From Chondrus crispus (taxonomy: Eukaryota; Rhodophyta; Florideophyceae; Gigartinales; Gigartinaceae): a stretch of 64,000 nucleotides of DNA. Every line of letters starts with the position of its first letter. Position 1 is the first letter of the stretch. The notes beneath the pieces are model-generated. The model searched no databases, was not told the origin of the DNA, and saw only the letters and a program-made list of their open reading frames with translations. Shown here in pieces: positions 8,796 to 18,037 of the stretch. The stretch covers positions 43,658 to 107,657 of the forward strand of contig NW_005178994.1 in the NCBI RefSeq assembly GCF_000350225.1, in the 5' to 3' direction. The position numbers and the translations under genes are program-made.

Positions 8796-9806
8796 ATGTG
8801 GTCGCCCCTCTTCCACGAGGGGCCGGTCCCCATCCGACCTCGCCCCTCCCGCCGCGCCGCGCCGCCATGCTTTTCTCCGTCCCCCCTCCGCGCGCTAGCG
8901 CTGCTCCTCCTCCTCTCCGCCACGTGCGGAGAGCCCGACCACATCATCTTCCTCATGCGGCGCGGCGGCACGCAATGCTTCATGCTGACGGCGCCCGCCG
9001 GCGACACGCTCAGCGGCGAAGTCCGCGTCGCCGACGGCCCGGGCGACATGCCGGTCGGCTTCTGGGTCCTCGTCGGCTCGACCAACGAGATCCTGCACTC
9101 CAAGCCGGAGGTCGAGCACGACAAGTTCACCCTCGTTGCTCCGCGCGGCCCGCACCATGGCCACGACAACGTGTCCACGCCCTCGGAGTATAAGCTGTGC
9201 GTGTTCCAGAGGAAGCCGGTTAAGGGCGGCGCGCCGGACGACGTCCGCAATGTGCTCGTCAGGTTCGACGCGGCTGCGGATCCCGACGCTATCGAGGCCT
9301 TTGGTGAGGCCCATAGCGTGACGAAGGGCCTGGCGTTGCAGAAGGATGTCAACGAAATGCAGATCATTGTCACTAAGGTTGAACGCACGGTTGGCGCCGT
9401 CATCGAGGAGATTGATACCATTCGCAACCGCGAGCAAGCGATGTTTGATATCTCCACGGGTGTAGCGCAGCAGATTTGGCTCATGGGCATTGTTAGCTGT
9501 GTCGCCATTGTCGCGGCCGGGTATTTACAATTGCATCAGATGCACGGAGAGCTCAAGCTCCATAGCGAAAAGATGCTGGCGGATGGCAGCCCGGCCAAGT
9601 CTCGTGGTTGGAGAAAGCCGGCACCGAGACGAAGTGGCGTGCAAATGCGAAGATCGCTAGGGTCTCTGGGGAGCTTTGGACGCCTCGCCAGTTTTGCAGA
9701 AGGTAAAGGTCAAGTTTTGCCGAGCCACACGAGCCTGTCGCAAGGGCTTAGTGTGAACAAAGTCAAAACCGAAAAAGCCGTACCACGAAGTCGTCCGCCT
9801 ACCTGA
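8796..9806 (+). CDS. p24/TMED-family protein with long cytosolic tail
   Basis: Starting at ATG 8796 the product has 336 residues. A hydrophobic leader (ALALLLLLSATCG) precedes a GOLD-type lumenal domain that starts near HIIFLMRRGGTQCFML. A helical region with KDVNEMQIIVTKVER follows, then a single transmembrane segment at about residues 227-249 (QIWLMGIVSCVAIVAAGYLQ). This is the p24 layout: type I membrane proteins that select cargo and shape COPI and COPII vesicles between ER and Golgi. Usual p24 proteins end some 10-15 residues after the membrane. This one continues for about 87 residues rich in Ser, Arg and Lys and has no terminal dilysine signal. The tail could be real or could reflect an unrecognised intron near the 3' end. 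The 24 residues before the leader are also unusual. The gene faces the second p24 gene. Confidence 0.82.
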   Translation: MWSPLFHEGPVPIRPRPSRRAAPPCFSPSPLRALALLLLLSATCGEPDHIIFLMRRGGTQCFMLTAPAGDTLSGEVRVADGPGDMPVGFWVLVGSTNEILHSKPEVEHDKFTLVAPRGPHHGHDNVSTPSEYKLCVFQRKPVKGGAPDDVRNVLVRFDAAADPDAIEAFGEAHSVTKGLALQKDVNEMQIIVTKVERTVGAVIEEIDTIRNREQAMFDISTGVAQQIWLMGIVSCVAIVAAGYLQLHQMHGELKLHSEKMLADGSPAKSRGWRKPAPRRSGVQMRRSLGSLGSFGRLASFAEGKGQVLPSHTSLSQGLSVNKVKTEKAVPRSRPPT

Positions 9807-10152
9807 TATCGTGCACAGGACTAATCCCTCTGCAGTGTTTATAACATCTCCGAGAAGGTCCTGAGGAGATCCCCGGCCGTTCTTGATGACTTTGATCGGC
9901 ACGGTCAAATCGTTTGAGAGATTGCTTGTCTGCTTATGAAGACAAAGAATACAGTATTTGTGCCAGCAGATGGGTATTCGCTTCACTAGTTGAAGACTGG
10001 CAATTGTATTATATCTATTAGAGCTACGAAAAAAAAAGCTCTTCGCCAAGTGCTCCAAACTCCTTCCGACGGCTGAGAGTAGAGCTCAATGCCGAAGAGG
10101 GTGTAAAGGTTGTATGGCTGCTACCGAGAGATATTTACCGGGCAGCCTTCTG
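9807..10152. other. Intergenic region between two convergent p24 genes
   Basis: About 350 bp between the stop codons of the two p24-family genes. It is AT-richer than the genes and presumably contains both 3' UTRs. No other feature was recognised. Confidence 0.5.
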
Positions 10153-10812
10153 TTAGCGCACTAGTTTGCGCTTCCTCAGAATGCCGCGAATGTAGTCAAC
10201 CTGCAAGACTCCAACGAGAACAACTAGCAAACTGCAAAAAGAACTCGAAGTGGTTAAAAAGCTAGTTGTTGCCTCATTTTTGAGCGTAAGCAGGCGCTCC
10301 TGTTCACGAAGCACATCAATTTTGTCCAGCACCCGCAAGACTTCCTCCTCGAGCTTGCGCAAATTCCCCCCGGTCTTCACAACATCGTGCCCTCTAAGCA
10401 AGTCTTGTTTCTCCTCCTTCGTCGCGCCCGAGCGAATACTAAACGCGATGCGGCGCTCCGTCTTCTCCACGATCTGCGAGGGCATTGCCTGATGCATGAC
10501 ACAGAATCGGAACGGGAGCACGTCGGGCAGCTCTCCTCCCATGACGAGCAGGTTGATCGGGGGCTCGACGGTGGCATGCTTGTGCGTCAGGCCCATCTGG
10601 TGGTATATGACGTGGCCGCGGGGGTCCGTGACAAACAGGTCGACGCTCATGTCCGTCCGACCGGCTGACGTGCGGAAGTCGAGAAGGATAGGGCGATGGA
10701 CGCTGAGGTCCTCAAAGAAGCACTTTCGCTGGCCGAAGCCGAGCGTCATCTGGAGGGCGGCAGTGGTCCGCCAGATGACGGATGTAGCTATTAGCGAAAG
10801 TAGGGTCAGCAT
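10153..10812 (-). CDS. p24/TMED-family cargo receptor
   Basis: This 219-residue protein has the standard p24 length. It shows a signal peptide (LTLLSLIATSVIWRTTAAL), a GOLD domain with one cysteine near each end (GQRKCFFEDL and FRFCVMHQ), a coiled-coil stretch (GGNLRKLEEEVLRVLDKIDVLREQ) and a transmembrane segment near residues 190-208. It ends in a short basic tail (LRKRKLVR) that could bind COPI coat. It should cycle between ER and Golgi as part of p24 oligomers. It is only distantly similar to the convergent p24-like gene at 8796-9806, so the pair does not look like a recent tandem duplicate. ATG 10812 is the start that gives the signal peptide. Confidence 0.92.
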   Translation of the reverse strand: MLTLLSLIATSVIWRTTAALQMTLGFGQRKCFFEDLSVHRPILLDFRTSAGRTDMSVDLFVTDPRGHVIYHQMGLTHKHATVEPPINLLVMGGELPDVLPFRFCVMHQAMPSQIVEKTERRIAFSIRSGATKEEKQDLLRGHDVVKTGGNLRKLEEEVLRVLDKIDVLREQERLLTLKNEATTSFLTTSSSFCSLLVVLVGVLQVDYIRGILRKRKLVR

Positions 10813-11195
10813 TATGGTTTGTATTCAACACTGGTATCTGAGAGTGCGCGGCTGGTTTCTGGGTGAGAGTGGTCTACACCGACGTAGGTCGACGTAGGTC
10901 GGTGGAGGGCGGAAGCTACAATGAAGGTGGTTGCGCATCTCTACGATCGCTGGCTCGTGTCGCCGAGCCGAAACGGTCGCGGAGTGGAGACAGGGAGGCG
11001 AGTAGGCAGACTGGAATTGAAAGGCTAACGGCCGGCAGCAATATGGCAGAGTATTGTGGAGGCGGACTCTGCGTACATGTATGTTCACAGGAGACAAAAG
11101 CGCCGGGAAAGCATTTTCATCCGTATCGTACGCTACCCTTACGGTACTGTACGGAATTTTAAAATTTACCGAACTTTTTCTTGTGACACTCCTGT

Positions 11196-11243
11196 TCCAG
11201 ACTGGTTTCGGACACCCGTTCCAGACTGGTTTCGGACACCCGT
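11196..11243. repeat. 24-bp tandem repeat, two copies
   Basis: Two identical units beginning CCAGACTGGTTTCGGACACC lie side by side at 11196-11219 and 11220-11243. They are in non-coding DNA. Confidence 0.85.
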
Positions 11244-11561
11244 TCCAAAGCCCCCGCACCACACACCCGGCCCAGGAACCTGCCTACCGCTCCTTAAACC
11301 CTAGTTGCAGCCTACATGCACTTATCGCTTCGGAATGCCCCCACAGAGGCATATCATTTTACATGTTTATGTGTTCCGAGTCGGGTTGGCAATTTCGATG
11401 ACACTGCACGTATGCACTCATTGAGTATCCAGATGACGAATTGACCGCGTATGAGGCTAAATTTCAACTTAATTTTTCTGGACATCTGCTTTCTCGATAA
11501 AACGGACTAAAGTTATTCCTTCGTCACCGTACTTGACTTCTGCGTTGCGGAAGGACAGGTT

Positions 11562-11627
11562 CCCTAAATCCCCTAAACCCCTAATCCCCTAAACCCCTAA
11601 TCCCCTAAACCCCTAAACCCCTAAACC
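11562..11627. repeat. Telomere-like repeat tract (CCCCTAAA / CCCCTAAT)
   Basis: A 66-bp run of CCCTAAA-like units in which CCCCTAAA and CCCCTAAT alternate before ending in three CCCCTAAA-type units. On the minus strand this reads TTTAGGGG and ATTAGGGG, close to plant-type TTTAGGG telomeres. It lies inside the chromosome between host genes, so it is an interstitial tract, possibly left by break repair. Confidence 0.85.
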
Positions 11628-11683
11628 AAACGACTAGAAAGGACATGCAGTCCTTGAGAACTGCATGTCCTTTCTAGTCGTTT
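11628..11683. repeat. Perfect hairpin with 24-bp arms next to the telomere-like tract
   Basis: Arms 11628-11651 and 11660-11683 are exact reverse complements (left arm begins AAACGACTAGAAAGGACATG) around an 8-base loop. It directly abuts the telomere-like tract. It has no T run after it and sits in a repair-like context, so a snap-back duplication is more likely than a terminator. Confidence 0.9.
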
Positions 11684-12101
11684 ACAAATACCTGCCAAAG
11701 AAGCTCTATTAAGCAACCCTGAAACGTTTTGCACTAGTGTCTATCCTCGAAACCAAAAATGCCCGTTTGCAGCAACTGTGTATATTTCAAACCACACTGC
11801 GTGCTTACTCTCTCAGTCTATTCAAACTGCTCTCCCGATGTTTTGCAGGATGTTATTGCCCAGGGCAAGTACATGACGCAAATGATGTCAAACTGAGTTT
11901 CTACATTTTTCATTTGTCGTGTATCTTGTTCAAGAAACTGGTGCAAATCACTACTATCGTATTGGATTTCTAACTCTGGTTTTATGTGCAAACCGCTCAT
12001 AAAAAGTCCATGACTCGTTTCTACACCCCTCTATTCCCTCTGCGCACTAGCTGCATATCTACCATTTACAAACCTCCGCGCGACCAGCAACCTCAAAACC
12101 G

Positions 12102-13550
12102 CTACCGTAGCCCCTGCATTTCAAGCGACAAACAAAAGTAGGTGGGGTTGGGACCGCACTCGACGTACTTGAGCACGGCCTTCCCAACAGTGTTGGAATG
12201 CACCCGTATAGGTACTGATTCTCCCAACCCTCGAGACCTCAAGTCTGCGATTCGAAACTCTGTATCGGCAATGAGATCGAACCCTCCCACAGACCCTTTG
12301 TCTTCAAAAAGCGACAATTTCAACTTGATATCATCCCCTGCGAGATTCAAGTTGGCACTCGGCAGTGAAAAGAACTGTTTCTTAATCTTGATGCCGAGTA
12401 GCTTTTTGCCCTTGTTTAACAAACTGCCTTGTGACTTGACAGACTCTCCTCTAGCAAATTGAAGTTGCCTCTGTCGTTCCTTCGCATCAACATCCTCAAT
12501 AATGAAGCCTGGTTTGGCCACCACCCGCCTGCTGGTAAAATAGTTGTATTCCAAGCTGCCGCCATCCTGTTTTCGATTAATCTTATCGACGGTCTCCGAG
12601 CGAAAGATCAAGGTCCAAAAGTCCGAATCCGGTTTTTTGTCAAGCACGGCATGAATAGTATAAAATATTCTTCTCACAGAAGCAGAGGACAGAGCCTTTG
12701 CGCGCACAATGGGGTTGCACTCAGCGTCGATATAGAAGATGCCTCGCTCCACATCCATGCGTTCCCCAGTGACGAGAAGCGAGCCGTGTGGGATTTTGTT
12801 ACTACGCTTGACGTCCTTCTCATTGACGGGAAGAAACTTGAGGGGAAACGTAACAGGGCGCCCCTGCGCGGCGTAGACGGCGCTGACTCTGAGCTGGGCG
12901 GTGCCAATGAGGCGCTGCTTCTCGACCTTCTTACTCGTGCAGTCGAAGAAGGCGACGCGGATGACCTGTCCCGTGCCGGGGATATAGTGGAAAGGGAAGG
13001 CCTTCGAAAACTCGACATCCCTGCCAAACTTGCGCGCGACGTCGGTAGTGGCGAGCTTCGTCCAGGCGGAGCGCATGACGGAGGTGCCGTCGTCGGCGAC
13101 GATGTGCTCGGGGGTAGTGGGGGCGGCGAAGGCGGCGGCGGCGGCGGGTGCGCGGTGCGCGGAGGACTTGGGTTTGAGGCGGGAGACGGGGGCGGAGACG
13201 GCGCGCACCAGCGCGGGCGTGGAGGAGCGGCGCTTCATGGAGGCGGATGGGCCGCGGGATGTGGAGGCGTCGGGCGCAGTGCGCGTGATGGACACGTCCG
13301 ACACGGTCGAGAGGCGGGCGGGAACTTCCAGGGCGTGGTAGATGACGGCGTAAGAGGCGCGCGAGCGGGCGTCCGGCTCCGGCAGGTCGCGGCCCGAGAA
13401 GTGGAGGTGGAGGAGGCGCGAGCGCGGGGGTTGGTGCGGGATCGAGTCTCGCGTGGAGGTCGAGGTCTGGAAGGTCGGGGTGAGGGAGGAGGTGGGGCGG
13501 TCGAAGTAGCGCTCGGTGGTGACCAAGGGGGCGGGGAGGAGGTTGTCCAT
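12102..13550 (-). CDS. Protein with two copine-like C2 domains
   Basis: The 482-residue protein shows a split first C2-like domain. It opens with LHLHFSGRDLPEPD (near residue 47) and resumes, after a Ser/Ala/Arg-rich insert of about 100 residues, with WTKLATTDVARKFGRDVEF and VIRVAFFDC. A second C2-like domain occupies the C-terminal half (FWTLIFRSETV, IKLKLSLFEDKG). The alternation of DVxxK...F and VxFxD/LFED elements resembles the tandem C2 domains of copines. The copine A domain that normally follows is absent. C2 domains usually bind phospholipids, often with calcium, but the acidic calcium loops are not clearly complete here. No signal peptide or membrane segment is present. ATG 13550 is the only good start. 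The promoter side is G/T-rich. The copine link is an inference from the pattern and could be replaced by another C2 family. Confidence 0.65.
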   Translation of the reverse strand: MDNLLPAPLVTTERYFDRPTSSLTPTFQTSTSTRDSIPHQPPRSRLLHLHFSGRDLPEPDARSRASYAVIYHALEVPARLSTVSDVSITRTAPDASTSRGPSASMKRRSSTPALVRAVSAPVSRLKPKSSAHRAPAAAAAFAAPTTPEHIVADDGTSVMRSAWTKLATTDVARKFGRDVEFSKAFPFHYIPGTGQVIRVAFFDCTSKKVEKQRLIGTAQLRVSAVYAAQGRPVTFPLKFLPVNEKDVKRSNKIPHGSLLVTGERMDVERGIFYIDAECNPIVRAKALSSASVRRIFYTIHAVLDKKPDSDFWTLIFRSETVDKINRKQDGGSLEYNYFTSRRVVAKPGFIIEDVDAKERQRQLQFARGESVKSQGSLLNKGKKLLGIKIKKQFFSLPSANLNLAGDDIKLKLSLFEDKGSVGGFDLIADTEFRIADLRSRGLGESVPIRVHSNTVGKAVLKYVECGPNPTYFCLSLEMQGLR

Positions 13551-14256
13551 TACGATCTGGGGCAGGAGGCGGGGGAGGGGGTAAGCGAGGGGCGGGGAGG
13601 GGGGGTGGGACGGTGTGGTGTGGTGTGGGGTGGGGGGATGTGCAGAAGTAGGGAGGTAGGAAAAGAGTGGGGAGCGGACTGAAAGACAGCGGAAGGAGGC
13701 GGGGCGGGGAAAGGTGCGAAGAGCGGCCTGGGAACGGGGACTGGAACTACCCTTCTAGAGTGGCATGGCACGGGTTGGGTAGCGGGGAGGGGGGAGGCGG
13801 GTGGTGAGTCGAAGAGGTTTTGCGGACAGTCGTAAAGTGATCGAAGGCGGAGGCCTCATAGTTGTGTCTCAGGAACAGGATCGCGGTGCGTACAGTACCC
13901 TTCGAAGGGTATGCTCCTCAGGTGCTGTTTCGGAGGTGCGGAGGCAGCATTGCAAGTCGCGTGTCCTGAAGCAGTTCCGTAGAGCGCCGTCCACTTCCCG
14001 GCACCTGTGGAAGACCAGCAAGTGATGACCCACGTATGACTCGGAAGCAGCACGGCCCAGGCCCGCTCCACACATCTTCTGTGTGCACTCCTCCAACACG
14101 TGTACGCCAGACGACTAATCCGGCCAATGGCTTCTTTTGCCCCTACTGTAATTGTACAGTATTAAAATCACGGTGCATATCGCGTATGATAAAAAACTCT
14201 ATTTACAACCAGGGAGAACCCGACTCCGGCTGGTCTGGCACAATTCACATCCTTTC
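13551..14256. other. Intergenic, edge of the host gene island
   Basis: About 700 bp upstream of the C2-domain gene. The first 200 bp is strongly G-rich on the + strand and presumably contains the promoter. Nothing else was recognised. Transposon remnants begin just to the right. Confidence 0.5.
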
Positions 14257-14858
14257 CGTTAAGTTCCCAACCCACAACAGAATACAGTACAGGGGGGGAA
14301 GCGAAATAGTGCCGCTTTCATTATTGCCACCCTCGAATTAGTGCCGCCAAAACCGGCAGACACAGGTTCTGCCACGTGTCATGCGCGACGTCGTCATCGC
14401 CCACTCACTCCTCATGCGCCTCTCAGCTCACTTGGTGACGTTAGTGATGCTTGCGATTCAATACATTATGGTGGAGAGCTACGGAATCAGTCTGCCAGTG
14501 ATGCTATGGTGGATGATTGTGTGGCAGAAGACGAGTGTGAAATTACGGAGAGGCGGGCCGTACCGAGTGCTGTAGTGCTAGCAAGGTTGTTTGCGTCTTT
14601 GGAGAGTCTGGGTGTGGAGTGCGATGTGAGCAATGCCTTATCGCACTTGAGGTCCGCAAAACGAGCTTTTCTAGTGTCCAGGTGACAAATGACCTCATAT
14701 GAGGTCACTTTTCAACTTATTTTTCTCGACTTGTGCTAGCTCAACAAGATGGAAAAAAGATACTCCGAATTAGTGCCGTATTATTAGTCCTTACACACGG
14801 CGGCACTAATGCGTAGGGTCGACTGTATTCTATTCTGTTGTGGGTTGGGAACTTAACG
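14257..14858. repeat. Perfect 28-bp inverted repeat bracketing a pogo-like remnant
   Basis: Arms 14257-14284 (starting CGTTAAGTTCCCAACCCACA) and 14831-14858 are exact reverse complements and flank the pogo-like remnant at 14285-14825. They lie outside its TA target site, so they are not its own termini. They may come from a host repeat or from snap-back repair after insertion. Confidence 0.85.
14285..14825 (+). mobile_element. Pogo/Tigger-like DNA transposon remnant
   Basis: The 541-bp segment starts with CAGT and ends with ACTG inside TA dinucleotides. Inward of each end are copies of a motif with ATTAGTGCCGCC. It encodes only a fragment resembling the acidic C-terminal tail of a pogo/Tigger transposase (DDCVAEDECEIT, followed by a leucine-rich stretch, about 14490-14685). 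The DDE catalytic core is missing. It is therefore an internally deleted copy. Family assignment rests on the termini, the TA target and the tail, and is moderately firm. Confidence 0.65.
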
Positions 14859-14893
14859 CGATTTGTCGTAATAATCTATTACGACAAATCGCG
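14857..14893. repeat. Perfect 37-nt palindrome
   Basis: Arms of 17 bp (14857-14873, CGCGATTTGTCGTAATA, and 14877-14893) surround a 3-base centre. It abuts the right arm of the 28-bp inverted repeat. Perfect pairing implies recent origin. Confidence 0.9.
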
Positions 14894-15550
14894 ATGCCGC
14901 GATTGATTCTTTTGAAAATTTGGTCGCCGTGCCAGGAAGCACAACTGAAAAAGCAACGCGAGCTTGGTTTCACTTTGAACGACTGAGATTGACCATTTCG
15001 TTGATAAATAACGGGCTGCTACTCCACTTAATCGTCAAGTTCATATTACTAGGCCTTCAGTCTTCGCTACACCATACAAAAGCCAATTCTCGAAACCTAC
15101 AGTAAATCATTGATAATGTTTGCACTTCATATGCCATCCATTCGTCACCACAACACAACAACAAAACCTTAGTCTTGTATTGAAAGAAGCTACACAAAAA
15201 TTTAATCGCTCTCCATGTACAAGGTAGTCATTAAGTTATTCGGTCCAGTCACTAGACTCCAGTGATCTTCTTGCGTCATTTATTCAACGGCTTTCGACCT
15301 CGGAGTTTTTCCGACAGCTCTACATGTCTTAGAAATCTTAGTCACGCGCGGGCTGTGAAGAAACTGTCCAAACAGTATCGAAGATATAGAGCCGTACGGG
15401 GAAAAGGGGTTTTACTGGTGGGAGGTCGCATATGGAAAAGGGGCGCCGCTCACAGTGACTGCTGGTCAACGGATGTGGCGGTCAACTTTTACACAGTGCG
15501 CGAAATGCAAATAAATACACCCTTCTTCGTCAACGTTTTTGCTTGATACA
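14894..15550. other. AT-rich stretch without recognisable content
   Basis: About 650 bp with only short chance frames. No domain, RNA gene or repeat was recognised. Confidence 0.4.
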
Positions 15551-15753
15551 GTGCAGTTCTATAAAAGCGCCAACGTCCAGTCATTGAAAAGAAGGGACGT
15601 CACTGAATTTGTGATAGACCAATGGGCCATAAGTCATCGAGGATTGTCTGATCAGCATGTGATTGGGTATTCTACCTGCCCTCCGATATTTCCCTGAAAG
15701 GTCTAGTGCAGTTCTATAAAAGCGACAACGTCCCGTCATTGAAAAAGAAGGGA
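15551..15753. repeat. Direct repeat of about 47 bp carrying TATAAAAG, 108 bp apart
   Basis: Copies at 15551-15597 and 15706-15753 share GTGCAGTTCTATAAAAGCG and the following 28 bases with few differences. Each contains a TATA-box-like TATAAAAG. They may be termini of a small decayed element or duplicated promoter sequence; no gene follows. Confidence 0.75.
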
Positions 15754-15840
15754 AAGACGACGAAATCTAAACTTGACTCCAATTGGTGCTCGCTGCAACA
15801 CGTGTGCCGGTGCTTGCAACAAACCATGCGGAGTACAGTA

Positions 15841-16280
15841 CAGTGAACCCTCGCTATCTGAAATCCTTGTTATGTGAATATCCGCGATATGTGCATGCCA
15901 TTGCTCGGAACGAGCTCCGGAGCGTTGATTGCAGGTCACATATGAGGTATTCATGAATACGGCCTAACTGAATACCACAACCACATCTTAATCATAACAG
16001 GCCTCATACAAGAGCATTCTATGAGACAAAACTGAGCTATGATAACTTTATTCATTATAAATGTGGTTCAATTTCCAGTATTCCTGGGCAATCGAAAATG
16101 GACACACCTCGAACGCGCAAACCAAGCCAAGCAGACCCGCATTACTCAATATTTTGGTTAAAACTTATGGGATTGTTACATATTTGGGCTGTATATGAAA
16201 CATCTTTGGAAACTGAATATGCACTTTAATTGAATGCGGAAGGAAGCAACCATCCATATTCAGATATCGAGGGTTCACTG
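15841..16280. mobile_element. 440-bp MITE with pogo-like termini
   Basis: The element begins CAGTGAACCCTCGCTATCTGAA at 15841 and ends with the reverse complement at 16280, with one mismatch over 22 bp. TA flanks both ends (15839-15840 and 16281-16282), the target site of the Tc1/mariner/pogo superfamily. It has no coding capacity and is probably a non-autonomous derivative. A related pogo transposase lies 330 bp to the right, but a link between them is not shown. Confidence 0.85.
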
Positions 16281-16610
16281 TACCAATAAATACGCAAGCG
16301 CCAAAGAAGACATTGCATAAAAGGCAGGTGCATCAAATATTGGACACATTCCACAAAGTGACTATTATTAAGACTTCTTGTGGTCCTTTTTAAATGGGTT
16401 TTTACTGGCTAGGAGCGGCGAGAAAATGTCTTTTGCGTACCAGATATGGCGGTCATTGTGTGGCGGTTGTCCAAGTTGTCCTTTAAACATTCATCATTGC
16501 TGTGAGACACAAACATTGATAAAAATGCACGAATGATCGGACGCCAGCAAAATTTGGCCCGGTTTGTGATTATTCTTTTGAGGCAAAATTGAAAAAAACT
16601 CAGTGACACA
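16281..16610. other. Gap between the MITE and the pogo transposase
   Basis: About 330 bp of AT-rich DNA with no recognised feature. It may include the 3' end of the neighbouring pogo-type transposon, whose terminal inverted repeats could not be located. Confidence 0.4.
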
Positions 16611-18037
16611 TCACAACTTGTTCTTCCTATTAAGCACCCGAATCTTAGCTGCAGCCCTTCTTACTTTCAAGGAACGGACGCGACTGAGATAATTATCCAC
16701 CGGCATGTTCGCCATCCCAGCCCTACGACGATTTTGTGCCTCTGACATCTTCTTACATTCATTCAAAACCTTCACCCGCCTCTTCGCAGCTCTCATTTTT
16801 CTCTCCGTAAAGACTCTCGTTCCTCCCGTTCCTTTTTGTACTTACGCTCATCCTGACGTTTGCGCATGAGATCTAAAACCGTTGCCGACGTCATAACACA
16901 TCCGTTCTTAGTATCTACATATCCACAGTCGAGCACTTTCGCGTCGGCACCCAGTTTTGCATTACGTAATTCTAATCGCTTGGAATCATACGCATCTTGT
17001 AGTTGGTCTACGGTTAAAAATGTAGCACTACTCGTTCCATCTGACGGACGTTCCACACTGAGCAGAGAAGAACAGTCGACCGGCCACAGACCTGCCCGTT
17101 TGAAACCAGACTTGATATTTGTTCGAGTAAAAGCCCCTTCATACGCCTGTTTCATAATACCACATAAATCGAAGAGATCCGGCTTTCTCTCGTCATCAAA
17201 ACCTGAGCAGTTGCTCACTGCATCATTCAGATAGTTCTTAAAAACATAGAACAGGACCACATCCAAAGGCTGCGTTTTCCCCGATGTGTGCGCCGGTAAC
17301 GCATAAACTACAATACCATGGCTTTTAAAAACACCCAGCACTTCCAAAGAGATATGCGACCTGTATGCATCATAAACCAGAAGGATCTTCCGCCCCTCTA
17401 CGCGCAGGTCCCGAGTGTACTCAACAAACGTCCAGGCCCAAGAAAGGAAATTGTACTTGTCCACACCACCATTTTCTTCGCGCGTCGCCAATACAGCCCT
17501 TCGGGGTAAACGGGAGAAGGGAGTTTCGGGTGTTGCAGTGCCATTTCGAAGAATCTCTCTATACGGGACGCGTTTTCCCTTCATCACGAAAAGGGGAGGT
17601 GCACAGTCACCATCGGCGCTTATAATTGGCATCATTGTAAGCCTACCAAACCTAATGACGTTGGCGTGCCGACGACGAAATGCGCGAAGATAACCTGAAC
17701 TGGGCTTGTCCCTTTTAAATGGCAGATACACTCGACGAGCCGGCGTTAGATTAGCAAGAAAGGCAGAGATTGCCTCACATAGATGACGTTGGGTCAGCGG
17801 AATTCCTGTTGTGGCATTGCGAAGTATAAATTTTACAATATTTTGCTCTTCTTCAGCTGTGAATGCTGTTTTTCGTTCAGATTTTGTCTTGAGGGGAGTT
17901 GTTAAACGGAAGTGAAGGGTTGATTTGGGAACTTTGAATGTCTGTGCAGCATCTCTGACGGATTTGCCACGTTTGACAGCATCAATTGCGTTGGTGATGC
18001 TCTTCTCTCGGCGAAGAACGCTACGACGAGGCGGCAT
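16611..18037 (-). pseudogene. Pogo/Tigger-type transposase, internally deleted
   Basis: The main frame (18037-16793, 414 residues) starts with a Psq-type helix-turn-helix (AIDAVKRGKSVRDAAQTFKV, then PKSTLHFRL). It contains part of a DDE catalytic domain, including LLVYDAYRSH with the second acidic residue and LPAHTSGKTQPLDVVLF with the third. The part that should carry the first catalytic aspartate is missing: the sequence passes directly from a DNA-binding region (FRRRHANVIRFGR) to TMMPIISADGDCAPPLFV, a loss of roughly 100 residues. A second basic frame (16796-16611, 61 residues) overlaps the stop by four bases and looks like the C-terminal tail in another frame, so a frameshift is likely. 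The protein should be inactive as a transposase. The element ends could not be defined. Confidence 0.85.

Larger units (their letters stand above)
10813..12101. other. Long intergenic stretch with repeats
   Basis: About 1.3 kb with no supported gene. It holds a 24-bp tandem repeat, a telomere-like tract and a perfect hairpin, each listed separately. The remainder is AT-rich with only short chance frames. Confidence 0.6.

Noticed and set aside
8675-9508. 277-residue minus-strand frame over the p24-like gene
   Set aside because: The opposite strand encodes a signal peptide, GOLD-like domain and membrane segment; this frame shows no domain.
11562-11627. True chromosome end at the telomere-like tract
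   Set aside because: Genes and other sequence continue on both sides, so it is interstitial.
11628-11683. Hairpin as transcription terminator
   Set aside because: No U-tract follows, it is not placed at a gene end, and eukaryotic nuclear genes do not use such terminators.
12459-13682. Gly-rich 407-residue + strand frame
   Set aside because: It lies opposite the C2-domain gene and consists largely of Gly, Arg and Ala runs produced by GC-rich codons of the real gene.
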